Notes under the pieces: generated by a model
The model's database searches: none
The model's input: only the letters and a program-made list of their open reading frames with translations
Told to the model about the DNA's origin: nothing
Assembly (NCBI GenBank): GCA_903870015.1
Contig: CAIQBE010000012.1
Coordinates: forward strand, 1-64,000
Reading direction: 5' to 3'
DNA: 64,000 nucleotides
From: an uncultured Thiotrichales bacterium
GTDB lineage: Bacteria; Pseudomonadota; Gammaproteobacteria; Francisellales; CACEW01
Shown here: positions 21,803 through 30,789 of the stretch, piece by piece
Numbering within the stretch: position 1 is the stretch's first letter
Layout of the letters: the number at the start of each line of letters is the position of its first letter
Made by a program: the position numbers and the translations under genes

Positions 21803-22921
21803 TTTTTCTAAAATGCGCTGATAAATTTGTGTCAGTGGCTCAAGATCAGCAATAATCACATGCTCATCAACCTGGTGAGCCGTTGTATTCAGTGGGCCAA
21901 TTTCGACCACCTCAGCGCCAGTAGGTGCGATAAAGCGACCATCTGAGGTGCCCCCGCCTGTTGATAAAATCGGATCTAAGTGAACTACTTCTTTCATTGC
22001 TGCTTGTGTGGCCTGAATCAGTTTGCCGGGCGTGGTTAAAAAAGCATTACCCCCTAAGGTCCAATCAAGTTCGAATTTAAATTGATATTGCGTTAAAACT
22101 TCAGTCAGACGCGCTTTTAAATCTTCATGCGTCACTGCGGTTGAAAACCGAAAATTAAACAAAACTTCCATGGTGCCAGGGACGACATTGCCAGCACCAG
22201 TGCCGGCATGAATATTAGAAATTTGAAAGCTAGTCGGCGGAAATGCATCGCTCTTGGTTTTATCCCAAGTGGTTTTGGTTAAATCATCCAGGGCACGGAG
22301 GGCTAAATGAATCGGATTAATGGTCAAGTGTGGATAAGCAATATGACCTTGTTTGCCAAACACAGTAAGCTTACCGCTTAAGGATCCCCGGCGGCCCACA
22401 CGGACTTGATCCCCAAGTTTGTATTCACTGCTAGCCTCGCCAATAATGCAGTAGTCTATTTTTTCATTACGTGCAGTTAATGTGTCCATGACTTTAACGG
22501 TGCCATCAATCGAGGGGCCTTCTTCATCACTCGTCAATAAAAAGGCAATCGAGCCTTTAAAGTTTGGATGTGCGACAAGAAAATTTTTGGTCGCAACGAG
22601 CATCGCTGCCAAGCCACTTTTCATATCGGTAGCGCCACGGCCATAGAGCTTACCATCACGTTCGGTGGCGCTAAAAGGAGGGCTTGTCCATTTATCAACA
22701 GGCCCTGTCGGCACAACATCAGTATGCCCAGCAAAAACCAAAAGCGGACCCTTAGTCCCAAAGCGCGCCCAAAGATTATCAACTACACCAAAGCGCATGG
22801 GTTCAAGTGTAAAGCCCAAGAGCTCTAAATACTCTCCAAGCAATTTTTGGCAGCCAGCATCATCAGGCGTAATAGAGGGGCGGTTAATCAGTTCTTTTAA
22901 AAGTGCCAGGGTTGCGGTCAT
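21794..22921 (-). CDS. dapE: Succinyl-diaminopimelate desuccinylase
   Basis: The 375-aa M20 metallopeptidase-family enzyme hydrolyses N-succinyl-LL-diaminopimelate in lysine and peptidoglycan synthesis. Metal and catalytic residues are visible: FAGHTDVVPTG (His), GRGATDMKSG (bridging Asp), TSDEEGPSIDGT (catalytic Glu-Glu), and GGGTSDGRF with GPLNTTAHQVDE (late His). Length is standard. It begins two bases after dapD on the same strand, forming a dapD-dapE operon of consecutive pathway steps around the DapC aminotransferase step. Its 3' end overlaps the DMT transporter by nine bases. Confidence 0.96.
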   Translation of the reverse strand: MTATLALLKELINRPSITPDDAGCQKLLGEYLELLGFTLEPMRFGVVDNLWARFGTKGPLLVFAGHTDVVPTGPVDKWTSPPFSATERDGKLYGRGATDMKSGLAAMLVATKNFLVAHPNFKGSIAFLLTSDEEGPSIDGTVKVMDTLTARNEKIDYCIIGEASSEYKLGDQVRVGRRGSLSGKLTVFGKQGHIAYPHLTINPIHLALRALDDLTKTTWDKTKSDAFPPTSFQISNIHAGTGAGNVVPGTMEVLFNFRFSTAVTHEDLKARLTEVLTQYQFKFELDWTLGGNAFLTTPGKLIQATQAAMKEVVHLDPILSTGGGTSDGRFIAPTGAEVVEIGPLNTTAHQVDEHVIIADLEPLTQIYQRILEKLF

Positions 22922-22923
22922 GA

Positions 22924-23748
22924 TTAGTCCATATTTCTTAAAAGTTCATTGATACTGGTTTTTTCACGAGTCTTAGCATCGACTTGTTTGACGATAACAG
23001 CGCAATATAAGCTATAAGTACCCTCTTTACTGGGGAGATTGCCAGAAACCACAACCGAGCCAGCAGGAATACGACCATAAGTAATTTCATTGGTTAGGCG
23101 ATTATAAATGCGCGTGCTTTGGCCAATATAAACACCCATTGAAATTACTGAGCCTTCTTCAACAATGACGCCTTCAACAATTTCCGAACGCGCACCAATA
23201 AAGCAATTATCTTCAATAATCGTTGGGTTTGCTTGCAAAGGCTCAAGCACGCCACCAATGCCAACACCGCCAGAAAGATGCACATTTTTACCAATTTGCG
23301 CACAAGAGCCCACCGTCGCCCAGGTGTCAATCATACAGCCAGTATCAATGTAGGCGCCAATATTGACATAAGAGGGCATTAAAATCGTATTAGCAGCAAC
23401 ATAAGCACCTTTGCGTGCAATGGCTGAGGGCACAACACGTACGCCAGAAGCTTTAAGCTCAGCAGCGCTTTGATCCTGAAATTTTAAGGGGAGTTTGTCA
23501 TAAAAATGGGTAAAGCCAGCATCAATCAATTCATTGTCAAAAATACGAAACGACAACAATACCGCTTTTTTTAGCCATTGATGGGTATGCCAAGCGCCAT
23601 TAATTTTTTCAGCAATCCGAAGCTTGCCGGTATCAAGAAGCTGAATGATTTCAAGAAGAGCAGATTTTAGCTCGGGAGTGACATTCTGAGGGCTAATTTG
23701 CGCGCGAGTTTCAAAAGCGGTTTCAATGAGATTAATTAAGGATTCCAT
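22924..23748 (-). CDS. dapD: Tetrahydrodipicolinate N-succinyltransferase
   Basis: The 274-aa protein transfers succinyl from succinyl-CoA to tetrahydrodipicolinate. It has the N-terminal helical domain, then a left-handed beta helix of hexapeptide repeats ([42 protein letters not shown]). Length matches the E. coli enzyme. The ATG at 23748 gives the standard MESLINLIE start; a GTG three codons upstream is in frame. The start codon lies inside one arm of a perfect 9-bp inverted repeat, and a good promoter sits just upstream, so initiation may be regulated. dapE follows directly. Confidence 0.96.
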   Translation of the reverse strand: MESLINLIETAFETRAQISPQNVTPELKSALLEIIQLLDTGKLRIAEKINGAWHTHQWLKKAVLLSFRIFDNELIDAGFTHFYDKLPLKFQDQSAAELKASGVRVVPSAIARKGAYVAANTILMPSYVNIGAYIDTGCMIDTWATVGSCAQIGKNVHLSGGVGIGGVLEPLQANPTIIEDNCFIGARSEIVEGVIVEEGSVISMGVYIGQSTRIYNRLTNEITYGRIPAGSVVVSGNLPSKEGTYSLYCAVIVKQVDAKTREKTSINELLRNMD

Positions 23749-23777
23749 AGCACACACTAAAAAGTTGATGTGCTATG
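23746..23777 (-). promoter_or_regulatory. Inverted repeat spanning the dapD start codon
   Basis: On the minus strand CATAGCACA and TGTGCTATG are perfectly complementary across a 14-base loop, and the second arm contains the dapD ATG. The first arm begins right after the proposed -10 box. It could be an operator over the transcription start or, if transcribed, a hairpin that hides the start codon. Confidence 0.5.
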
Positions 23778-23806
23778 AATTTACTGTAATCAAGGGCATT
23801 GGTCAA
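23778..23806 (-). promoter_or_regulatory. Putative sigma-70 promoter of dapD-dapE
   Basis: On the minus strand TTGACC (-35, complement of 23801-23806) and TAAATT (-10, complement of 23778-23783) are separated by 17 bases. Five of six and four of six bases match consensus. It lies seven bases past the upstream gene's stop and reads into dapD. Confidence 0.55.
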
Positions 23807-23812
23807 GAAAAA

Positions 23813-24325
23813 CTATTGGCCTGAAACAGTGCTGGTTGCTGGCGTTGTTGCATTGGCAGCAGGGGTATTCACTGGCGCAGTAACATCATAACCGGTCGTT
23901 GCTAATACTTTGTTGTCAACAGTATTAATTACTTTAGCTTCCCAATGGCCGCTACAATAAACAGTTGCGCCTTTGCTATTGGTGTGGACTACCGTACGAT
24001 AAGCCCAGAACACATCATGGCTGCTATTAGGTCCGCGCGTTACTTTAAAAGTTGAGCTCTGGCAATAACTGGTTTTAGGTGCAATCCACTGAATCGCCAG
24101 TGTATCAGAAGCTTTAGGATCCCAATTAGTCACGGCAGTCGCCACAATTAGATTATCACGAGGTGCAATGCTAATGGTTGATGATGTTTTAGACTCATAA
24201 GTCGCTGCTGAAGCAGTAGGAGCGGATGCAGGGCCTGTGGCATCACTAACAGCAGGAGTAGTTGCAAAGGCAGAGCCGGCAGCACATAACATCAAAGGAG
24301 CTAAGGACAGTACTAACTTATTCAT
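23813..24325 (-). CDS. Secreted hypothetical protein, 170 aa
   Basis: The protein has a Sec signal peptide (MNKLVLSLAPLMLCAAGSAFA, cleavage after AFA), so it is periplasmic or secreted. A low-complexity Ala/Thr/Pro linker follows, then a central domain of about 100 residues with two Cys (TSYCQSSTFKV and ATVYCSGHWEAKV) that probably form a disulfide, and a second Ala/Thr/Pro tail. No family is recognised. The ATG at 24325 is preferred to one two codons upstream because the ribosome-binding site AGAGAG would otherwise touch the start. It is a single gene between dapD and the POT transporter. Confidence 0.7.
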   Translation of the reverse strand: MNKLVLSLAPLMLCAAGSAFATTPAVSDATGPASAPTASAATYESKTSSTISIAPRDNLIVATAVTNWDPKASDTLAIQWIAPKTSYCQSSTFKVTRGPNSSHDVFWAYRTVVHTNSKGATVYCSGHWEAKVINTVDNKVLATTGYDVTAPVNTPAANATTPATSTVSGQ

Positions 24326-24391
24326 AATCATCTCTCTAGTTTGGTTGAAACATTACGCTTATTATAAAAGTATTTTTTGATAAAGCAACTT

Positions 24392-25816
24392 TTATTTACT
24401 CATTAAATTTTTTAATTTTGGTGTCATCAACGCCATCACTATGGCGATGATCGTTGTTACAATACCAATCTTCAAGAAAATATTACTATAAATATTCAGT
24501 GAATCCATGCCTACAGGAAGATTGCTTGGAATATCTGTGAGGCTTGCCACCATACCACCCAAGATCATCCCAATGGCAACTGCCATAAACCAAGCGCCCA
24601 TTAAAAAGCCAGTTAAACGTTCAGGTACAAGCTGGGCAACCATAGCAAGACCCAGACCGCTAACAAGAAGTTCCCCAGTGCTTTGGAAGAAGTAGCTGGT
24701 GATAATCCAAAACGAAGATACGATGCCTTGGCTATTAGCAAAATAACGGCTCGACCATAAAATCAAGAAGCCGGCCGCGCATAAAAACATCCCAATCATA
24801 AATTTGGTCGGCATTTTCAAGTCTTTACCCTGTTTGCCTAATTTATGATAGAAATGTGCCAAAATAGGGCTCATCACAAAAATCCAGAAAGGATTAAGCG
24901 CTTGGAAGGATAAAGGATTAATCGCAAAGCCAAAAATAGAATGCTCAACATTATTGATCGCATAAAAATTAAGAGAGGTTGGCATTTGTTGATACAGAAT
25001 AAAGAAGAAGATCCCTTGAATCATCAAAATCAAAGCCACAATCATCTTCGAGCGTTCAGAGGCATCAGCGCGCATAATTTCAAAAATAAAGAAGGCTAAG
25101 AGCCCAAGACCGGTTAAGCTTAAAATCCAGTGCGCCAAAGTAAGGTGTCTAATAATGTAGCTTAAAACAAATACGGCAATGACAGAGCCAACCACCACCG
25201 TGATAAAAGCAGGAAAATTTAGGGGCTTCTTGCCGACGGGTGAGTCATAAGGTTGTAAGGATTTGATGCTAATTAAAAATTTAGCAATCGCTAAAATTAA
25301 GCCTAGAGCACAAACATAAAAGCCAGTACCCCAGCCAAAATGATCGGCAATAGCAGGTACAAAGGACATACTCAGCAAGGAGCCAATGTTAATCGACATA
25401 TAATAAAGCGTGAAGGCACTGTCAAGACGAGGGTCATCGGCATTATAGAGTTTTGAAAGCAAGTTAGAAGGATTGGCCTTGAATAAACCATTACCCACAA
25501 TAATAACACCTAAAGCAATATACAAATAGCTAGGGTCTGCATAACCCAAGATCACATAACCCAGGGTTAAGAAGACAGCACCCAGCAGTAAGGTTTTTTT
25601 AGCGCCCAAAATATTATCACCCAAATAACCACCGATGAAGATTGCGGCATAGATAAGTGCAGTAAAGGCGCTATAAGTATTAAACGCCAAAGTATCCGTC
25701 ATGCCGATAGCTTTAACCATATAGTAAACTAAAATGGCTTGCATGCCATAAAAGCCAAAGCGCTCCCATAGCTCAATAAAAAATATGGTCGTAAAGGGCT
25801 TTACTTGCTTAAACAT
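24392..25816 (-). CDS. POT/PTR-family proton-dependent oligopeptide transporter
   Basis: The 474-aa protein carries the peptide-transporter signature: FIELWERFGFYGMQAILVYY (the ExxERFxYY-type motif of helix 1), then GGYLGDNILGAKKTLLLGA and FTLYYMSINIGSLLSM (the PTR2 motif). About 12-14 helices are present. It should import di- and tripeptides with protons across the inner membrane. It lies 30 bases downstream of the sugar porter in the nag cluster on the same strand, so it is likely the last gene of that operon. Together they would let the cell take up peptides and amino sugars, the two parts of peptidoglycan turnover products (inference). Confidence 0.93.
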   Translation of the reverse strand: MFKQVKPFTTIFFIELWERFGFYGMQAILVYYMVKAIGMTDTLAFNTYSAFTALIYAAIFIGGYLGDNILGAKKTLLLGAVFLTLGYVILGYADPSYLYIALGVIIVGNGLFKANPSNLLSKLYNADDPRLDSAFTLYYMSINIGSLLSMSFVPAIADHFGWGTGFYVCALGLILAIAKFLISIKSLQPYDSPVGKKPLNFPAFITVVVGSVIAVFVLSYIIRHLTLAHWILSLTGLGLLAFFIFEIMRADASERSKMIVALILMIQGIFFFILYQQMPTSLNFYAINNVEHSIFGFAINPLSFQALNPFWIFVMSPILAHFYHKLGKQGKDLKMPTKFMIGMFLCAAGFLILWSSRYFANSQGIVSSFWIITSYFFQSTGELLVSGLGLAMVAQLVPERLTGFLMGAWFMAVAIGMILGGMVASLTDIPSNLPVGMDSLNIYSNIFLKIGIVTTIIAIVMALMTPKLKNLMSK

Positions 25817-25846
25817 TATTAACTCCTTGTTTCATTACTATCCTCG

Positions 25847-27217
25847 TTAAGCGAAAATTTCTTCAATCTCTTCTAAAGTCTTATTTTTGGTCTCGGGAAG
25901 TAACTTCCACGAAATTAAAAAGTAAATAAAAGTAAAGCCACTGCAAATCAAAAATACCATACTCGCCCCCAAATGTACAATCAGCGGCAAAAATACCGCC
26001 GCCAATATGGCTGAGGTAAGCGAGTTTAAAAATAAACCGATCCCCATTCCTTTGGAGCGAATTTTTAAAGGCAGTAACTCAGATAGGATCATCCAAATCA
26101 CTGCGCCAGGGCCGATAGCAAAAAAGATAATAAAGCCAAAAAGACCTAGCATCAGCAGTTCGCCCTGCAAGGGGCTGGTCGCTACAAAATGCAGCACCGC
26201 TGCAGTATAAAGTAGCGCACAGGTAAGTCCTAGCGTGCCAACAATCATTAAAAATTTTCGTCCCAATTTATCCACTAAAAGAATCGCCAGAATCGTTGAT
26301 AAAAAATTCAGCGCCATCATGCCCGTTGCACCCATCATCGCCACAATATTAGAATCTAAGCCGGAGTTTTTTAATAAAAGGGCAGAAAATTGCAATAAAG
26401 AATTAATCGCGGTCAGCTGCTGCACGATAGCAATCACGCACACTAAGGCAAAGGGTTTCCAGTATTGTTTTAACCGTAGCAGCTGCCAAAAAGAATGAGA
26501 TTCTTGAGCATGCTCGCGCGTAAGCATTTGCATTTCTTGAAATTCAAGCAATGCTTCATCTTCATGGCGCGTTTTTTTAAGGATTGCTAAAGCTTCAGAT
26601 TCTCTACCTTTTAAAATCAGCCAACGTGGAGAGCCTGGCATAAATAAGCTGCCTAACAAAAATAATACCCCCGGCACTAAAGTCGCCAAAAACATACCAC
26701 GCCAATTACCACCATGATTAGTGAAATAGATGCCAATCAACCCTGCGAGTAAAATGCCTGCCGTCAACATGAGTTGAAAAGTTGCTAAGCCACGGCCGCG
26801 ATAATGGCTAGGCATAAGCTCGGCAATATACAGGGGGGTGGCAATGGTAATAATGCCAATGCCGATGCCTTGAATTAGTCGCCCAAACAAAATGCCAGAA
26901 TAGGACGTCGCCATGACCACGACAATCACGCCAAGTAAAAATAAAATCGCCGAGAGAATAATCATCGCACGCCTGCCAAAGATATCCGCAAGCGGACCAG
27001 TGACTAAAGTCGCAAAAGCGCCGCCACCTAGAACCGCTGAGCCAATAAATGAAATTTGCTGATTATCAAGGCCAATGTCATTTTTCATGAATAAGAGGGC
27101 ACCGCTAATCACGCCAACATCAGCGCCGTAAAGAATGCCGCCAATCGCGGCAATTAATAAAACAAAATACACATACCTAGTGGGTGCTCTTGGCACACTG
27201 ATAGACGATTTTACCAT
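25847..27217 (-). CDS. MFS sugar porter (SP family)
   Basis: A 456-aa twelve-helix transporter of the XylE/GalP/AraE sugar porter family. Signatures seen: GGILYGADVGVISGALLFMK (helix 1), GPLADIFGRRAMI, RLIQGIGIGIITIATPLYIAE, YRGRGLATFQ and the C-terminal half PESP-type LLPETKNKTLEEIEE. It is a proton/sugar symporter by family. It overlaps the end of nagA by 41 bases, so the natural substrate is probably N-acetylglucosamine or a related amino sugar (inference from context), rather than the pentoses or hexoses of the named relatives. Confidence 0.9.
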   Translation of the reverse strand: MVKSSISVPRAPTRYVYFVLLIAAIGGILYGADVGVISGALLFMKNDIGLDNQQISFIGSAVLGGGAFATLVTGPLADIFGRRAMIILSAILFLLGVIVVVMATSYSGILFGRLIQGIGIGIITIATPLYIAELMPSHYRGRGLATFQLMLTAGILLAGLIGIYFTNHGGNWRGMFLATLVPGVLFLLGSLFMPGSPRWLILKGRESEALAILKKTRHEDEALLEFQEMQMLTREHAQESHSFWQLLRLKQYWKPFALVCVIAIVQQLTAINSLLQFSALLLKNSGLDSNIVAMMGATGMMALNFLSTILAILLVDKLGRKFLMIVGTLGLTCALLYTAAVLHFVATSPLQGELLMLGLFGFIIFFAIGPGAVIWMILSELLPLKIRSKGMGIGLFLNSLTSAILAAVFLPLIVHLGASMVFLICSGFTFIYFLISWKLLPETKNKTLEEIEEIFA

Positions 27218-28337
27218 GATAAAAAGTTCCTTTTACATCAAAATTATTATTTAATACCACTAAATTTGCGATTTGACCAGAAGAAATATATCCTTGGTTT
27301 AAAATTTTTAAGATACTAGCGGGCTGAATGGTGATTAAGGGGATTAATTCTGTAAGGGGTAGTCCAGTATATTGATGCATGTTTTTAAGCGCTTTGTTAA
27401 GTTGCAAAGTGCTGCCGGCTAACTTGCCATTACTTTGCAAACGCGCAATGCCATAATCATCAACTGCGACATTTTGCCCGCCTAAATCATAAATCCCAGC
27501 CTTAAGACACTTAGCACGCATAGCATCCGTCACTAAAAGTAAATGATCGAGGCCTTTACATTGCACCGTAAATTGGATCATCTCGGGCGCTACATGCGCG
27601 CCGTCAACAATAAGTTCAGCAATCACTCGATCATCAGATAACAATGCTGCAGCGGCTCCTGGTTCGCGATGATGAACACCGCTCATGGCATTAAAAAGAT
27701 GGGTGGCATGTGTCGCGCCTGCATCAATGCCGCATTTAGTTTCAGCAAAGTTAGCGGCAGTGTGTCCAATCGACACGACAATATTTTGACTGCGAGCGTA
27801 TTGAATAAACTCAATGGCATGAGGCAGCTCTGGGGCAATGGTAATTAAGCGAATGAGATCAGGGAATTGTTGTTGCCACTTTTTTAATAATGCAATATCA
27901 GGTATTTTTAAATGATCGCCGCACTGGGCACCCATAAACGCTTGGCTTAAAAAAGGCCCCTCCAAATGCACTCCAAGTAGCTCGGCGCCTTGTGTTTGGT
28001 TTCTTTGAAATTCAAAGCAAGTCTTAAGTGCTGCTTCAATTTTAGGGATAGATTCTGTCATCGTAGTAGCCAAATAGCCAACGACACCTTCTTCGAGCAA
28101 GGCATCACTTAAAATTTGCAACGATGTTGCATTGGCATCCATAACATCTTGACCACGCGCCCCATGAATATGTAGATCCATAAAGCCAGGGACCAGTAGC
28201 TCATCATTCTTCAAGTGAAAATCAGCAGAGGCTAAGCTATTAGGCTGTACTGCGGTAATCAATCCATCTTTAATAACGACCTCATGGTCGGCAAGAAATT
28301 GATTGTGATAGTAAACTCTGCCGCCACGAATAATCAT
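27177..28337 (-). CDS. nagA: N-acetylglucosamine-6-phosphate deacetylase
   Basis: The 386-aa amidohydrolase-superfamily enzyme removes acetate from GlcNAc-6-phosphate. Landmarks: PGFMDLHIHGARGQDVMDA (metal-site HxH region), LGVHLEGPFLS (metal Glu), VSIGHTAANF and ATHLFNAMSGVHHREPG (metal and substrate His), VDGAHVAP, and LLVTDAMRAK (catalytic Asp). Length is standard. It lies one base after nagB-II and overlaps the sugar porter. Product glucosamine-6-phosphate is the substrate of the SIS-domain deaminase encoded upstream. Confidence 0.96.
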   Translation of the reverse strand: MIIRGGRVYYHNQFLADHEVVIKDGLITAVQPNSLASADFHLKNDELLVPGFMDLHIHGARGQDVMDANATSLQILSDALLEEGVVGYLATTMTESIPKIEAALKTCFEFQRNQTQGAELLGVHLEGPFLSQAFMGAQCGDHLKIPDIALLKKWQQQFPDLIRLITIAPELPHAIEFIQYARSQNIVVSIGHTAANFAETKCGIDAGATHATHLFNAMSGVHHREPGAAAALLSDDRVIAELIVDGAHVAPEMIQFTVQCKGLDHLLLVTDAMRAKCLKAGIYDLGGQNVAVDDYGIARLQSNGKLAGSTLQLNKALKNMHQYTGLPLTELIPLITIQPASILKILNQGYISSGQIANLVVLNNNFDVKGTFYHGKIVYQCAKSTH

Positions 28338-28338
28338 T

Positions 28339-29373
28339 TTATTGCGTCCTTGTGATTTTTTGAATTAACGGCGGTTGATCAGGGTTGAGATTTTTTGCGC
28401 GCGCTAAAGCTTCGATCATTAAATACAATAAGGCGCAGGAAAGTAAAGGCGTTAATAAAGAAGGCACGGAGGGTAGCAAAACCTTTTGCGAAAAATCTTT
28501 AAAAGTATCAGCCGTTTCTTCGGAGCAAAAAATTAAAGGGTTAACGCTGGTTGTTTTGATTTTAATAAGAGTGCTTAGCATCGACGGTAAGCTTAAATCA
28601 TGTTGAGTGAGTGCAAGAATCGGCAAAGGCTCTTTTAATAAAGAAAAGGGACCATGTAAAATCTCTGCCGAGCTAAAAGCCTCAGCGTGAATTTGAGTCA
28701 CTTCTTTAAATTTTAGAGCGATTTCTTGCGCAATACTAAAGCTAAATCCGCGACCTAAAATCAGCGCATTATTCGCCACAAAATAGCTAAAATAAAGACT
28801 AAGATCCATACCCAAAACTTTGGAAAAAGCACTTGGAAGCTGTGCGAGTCCATCTAATAATGAAGCATTATTTTTTATAATCGCCACGCCATGGAGGAGG
28901 GCGGTCAAAGTCAGCAAAAAACTTTTAGTCGCCGCCACAGCAAGCTCAGGGCCAGCATGTAACGGAATAACAAAATCAGCCAATGCAGCTAACGGCGAGC
29001 TCGTATCATTCACAAGTGCTAGTGTCAGTGCGCCCTGTGTTTTAGCATAACGCATAACCTCTAATAAATCCGGGCTTTGTCCAGATTGAGAAATAGCAAC
29101 CACCAGAGTATCTTTTAATTCTAAAGGTGTTTTATAAATAGAAATAATTGACGGCGCAGCGGAGGATGTCGGTAAATGCAGTTCAGTTTCAAACAAATAT
29201 TTGGCATAAGTAGCTGCATGATCGGAACTACCGCGCGCAACGGTCATCACTGATTTAGGACTGCGAGCTTTTAACGCTATGCTAAAGGCTTGCCAGATTT
29301 CAACATTCAGCATCAACTGTACTTGCAACTGCGCAGGTATTTCAAGGATCTCCTGGCGCATTTTGCTCATCAT
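28339..29373 (-). CDS. nagB-II: SIS-domain glucosamine-6-phosphate deaminase (NagB-II type)
   Basis: The 344-aa protein consists of two SIS sugar-isomerase domains like the isomerase half of GlmS but without the glutaminase domain. Motifs: TVARGSSDHAATYAKYLFE, VAISQSGQSPDLLEVMRYA, and HAEAFSSAEILHGPFSL; the first two bind sugar phosphate and the last holds the catalytic Glu region. Shewanella NagB-II is of this kind and converts glucosamine-6-phosphate to fructose-6-phosphate and ammonia. AgaS-like deaminases are the alternative, but placement between nagK and nagA supports GlcN6P. Its ATG shares one base with the nagK stop. Confidence 0.88.
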   Translation of the reverse strand: MMSKMRQEILEIPAQLQVQLMLNVEIWQAFSIALKARSPKSVMTVARGSSDHAATYAKYLFETELHLPTSSAAPSIISIYKTPLELKDTLVVAISQSGQSPDLLEVMRYAKTQGALTLALVNDTSSPLAALADFVIPLHAGPELAVAATKSFLLTLTALLHGVAIIKNNASLLDGLAQLPSAFSKVLGMDLSLYFSYFVANNALILGRGFSFSIAQEIALKFKEVTQIHAEAFSSAEILHGPFSLLKEPLPILALTQHDLSLPSMLSTLIKIKTTSVNPLIFCSEETADTFKDFSQKVLLPSVPSLLTPLLSCALLYLMIEALARAKNLNPDQPPLIQKITRTQ

Positions 29374-30248
29374 TATATTAATCCCAAGTACTGTTTTACC
29401 AGCATAATAGCGCCTACAGGCGCGTCAAATTTACGCTCAACAATATTTTTTTGTAGCTCTTTGGAGGTAAAGTGAGTAATAAAGGGCGCGACGCCGCCAA
29501 GGAGTGCTAATGGAAAGGTTTTAACTTTACTTTGTTGCCACAGGCCTGCAAAAATTTGATCCACTTCAAAAGCGGCGCTAATCAACAGTTTTTTCGCCAA
29601 AGGATCTTGCGCAGCAAACTCAAAAACAACCGGTGCAAATTTAGCATAATCAGAAGGCTTAGCGGTATTCGCATAGTCATAAAAAGCCTGGGCATTATTA
29701 TTAAACTGCGCAAAAAAATGTTTCAGCATCGGCGTCCATAAAATCCGTTGATCAATGGCTTTAAACGTTAGGCGAAATAGCTCTAATCCAAGCCAGGCAC
29801 CACCACCTTCATCAGAATGAGGAAAGCCATAACCACCTGCGCGATAAGTTTGATTATGATTAATAAGATAGCCAATAACACCTGTACCAACAATGATAAT
29901 AGCGCCATCTTTGCCACCATGAACACCCAGGCAGGCCGCATGCGCATCAGAATCAAGGACCAATGTTTTAAAGCTGTGGGGAGTGTTTAAAAATTCTTTG
30001 GCAGCAGTGCTCAATTCTGTTCCCGCCATGCCCATGCCTACATGTACATCATAGTCTTTAAGGTTTATCTTCGCAGCAGTAGCAGCGGCATCAATAGCTG
30101 TGCGTACGGAATGCCAGCTCTCAGTAACAGAAGTGCGAATATTGCCAAGACCGCCAACACCTACGCCCAAGGTTTGCCCTGCAGCATTTTGAATCACAGC
30201 CTCAGTCTTAGTCCCACCACCATCAACACCAATGAATAAATTTTCCAT
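29373..30248 (-). CDS. nagK: N-acetylglucosamine kinase (BadF/BcrA ATPase family)
   Basis: The 291-aa ASKHA-fold sugar kinase begins LFIGVDGGGTKTEAVI, the phosphate-1 motif of the BadF/BadG/BcrA/BcrD family. GKDGAIIIVGTGVIGYLI is phosphate-2, and HSDEGGGAWLGLELFRLTF follows. Relatives include eukaryotic NAGK and Shewanella NagK-II, which phosphorylate free GlcNAc. It would make GlcNAc-6-phosphate for NagA. It is the first gene of a tight minus-strand operon nagK-nagB-II-nagA-porter-POT. Because phosphorylation is intracellular, uptake must be by a non-PTS transporter, which fits the porter in the operon. Confidence 0.9.
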   Translation of the reverse strand: MENLFIGVDGGGTKTEAVIQNAAGQTLGVGVGGLGNIRTSVTESWHSVRTAIDAAATAAKINLKDYDVHVGMGMAGTELSTAAKEFLNTPHSFKTLVLDSDAHAACLGVHGGKDGAIIIVGTGVIGYLINHNQTYRAGGYGFPHSDEGGGAWLGLELFRLTFKAIDQRILWTPMLKHFFAQFNNNAQAFYDYANTAKPSDYAKFAPVVFEFAAQDPLAKKLLISAAFEVDQIFAGLWQQSKVKTFPLALLGGVAPFITHFTSKELQKNIVERKFDAPVGAIMLVKQYLGLI

Positions 30249-30299
30249 AAAAGCAAGTATTTCGAGTCAAAAGAGTAATGTAAACTATTCAGATTTTTT

Positions 30300-30313
30300 T
30301 GTACATATGTTCA
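30300..30313. promoter_or_regulatory. Imperfect palindrome in the nag/fis intergenic region
   Basis: TGTACATATGTTCA is self-complementary except for one mirrored pair. It lies 52 bases upstream of nagK and 132 upstream of fis, between the divergent transcripts, where an operator would be expected. No regulator gene is adjacent. Confidence 0.3.
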
Positions 30314-30444
30314 TAATCACCTGGGGCTTAAAAATAAAAAATGTATACCCCCTTGTTTTTTATCTGATCCACTAGTACAATTAAGACACAGTAGAAAACA
30401 AATCACTGCTGAAATTAATAAATTAACACAAAAGGAGAGTCTGA

Positions 30445-30717
30445 ATGCCAGCAACAATGCATTACGTAAAGCCCACCAACAAAACCAAAAAACCTGCGCT
30501 TAAGGAAGTGGTTGGTACCGTATTAAATGAGTATTTTGATAGCTTAAAAGGTGAAAAACCTGAGCATGTTTATAACTTAGTATTGACTGAAATCGAACAT
30601 CCTTTGATGGCTGCGATCATGAGATTTACCAATAACAATCAAAGCCAAGCGGCTGCAATCCTCGGCATTAACCGTGGTACTTTCCGCAAAAAATTAGCAT
30701 TCTACGGCATGCTTTAG
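30445..30717 (+). CDS. fis: Fis-family nucleoid-associated regulator
   Basis: The 90-aa protein has the Fis layout: flexible N-terminus, dimerisation helices (around residues 25-60, including LVLTEIEHPLMAAIM), and a C-terminal helix-turn-helix QSQAAAILGINRGTFRKKL. Fis bends DNA and controls rRNA and many growth-linked genes. In most gammaproteobacteria fis follows dusB; here it is alone, as in Legionella and Coxiella, which carry several Fis paralogues. An AAAGGAGAG site precedes the ATG. A second ATG four codons downstream is possible. Confidence 0.93.
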   Translation: MPATMHYVKPTNKTKKPALKEVVGTVLNEYFDSLKGEKPEHVYNLVLTEIEHPLMAAIMRFTNNNQSQAAAILGINRGTFRKKLAFYGML

Positions 30718-30736
30718 TCTTTATAATCTTTAAAAA

Positions 30737-30768
30737 TAGCCACCTTTGTAACAAGTCAAAGGTGGCTA
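30737..30768. terminator. Strong hairpin between fis and the following small ORFs
   Basis: TAGCCACCTTTG (30737-30748) and CAAAGGTGGCTA (30757-30768) form a perfect 12-bp stem with an 8-base loop, 20 bases after the fis stop. The T tract is on the minus-strand exit side (TTTTT), not after it on the plus strand. It may therefore end transcripts coming from the right, or protect the fis mRNA 3' end. Confidence 0.6.
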
Positions 30769-30789
30769 GTTATCGTAGGCCACCATCCT

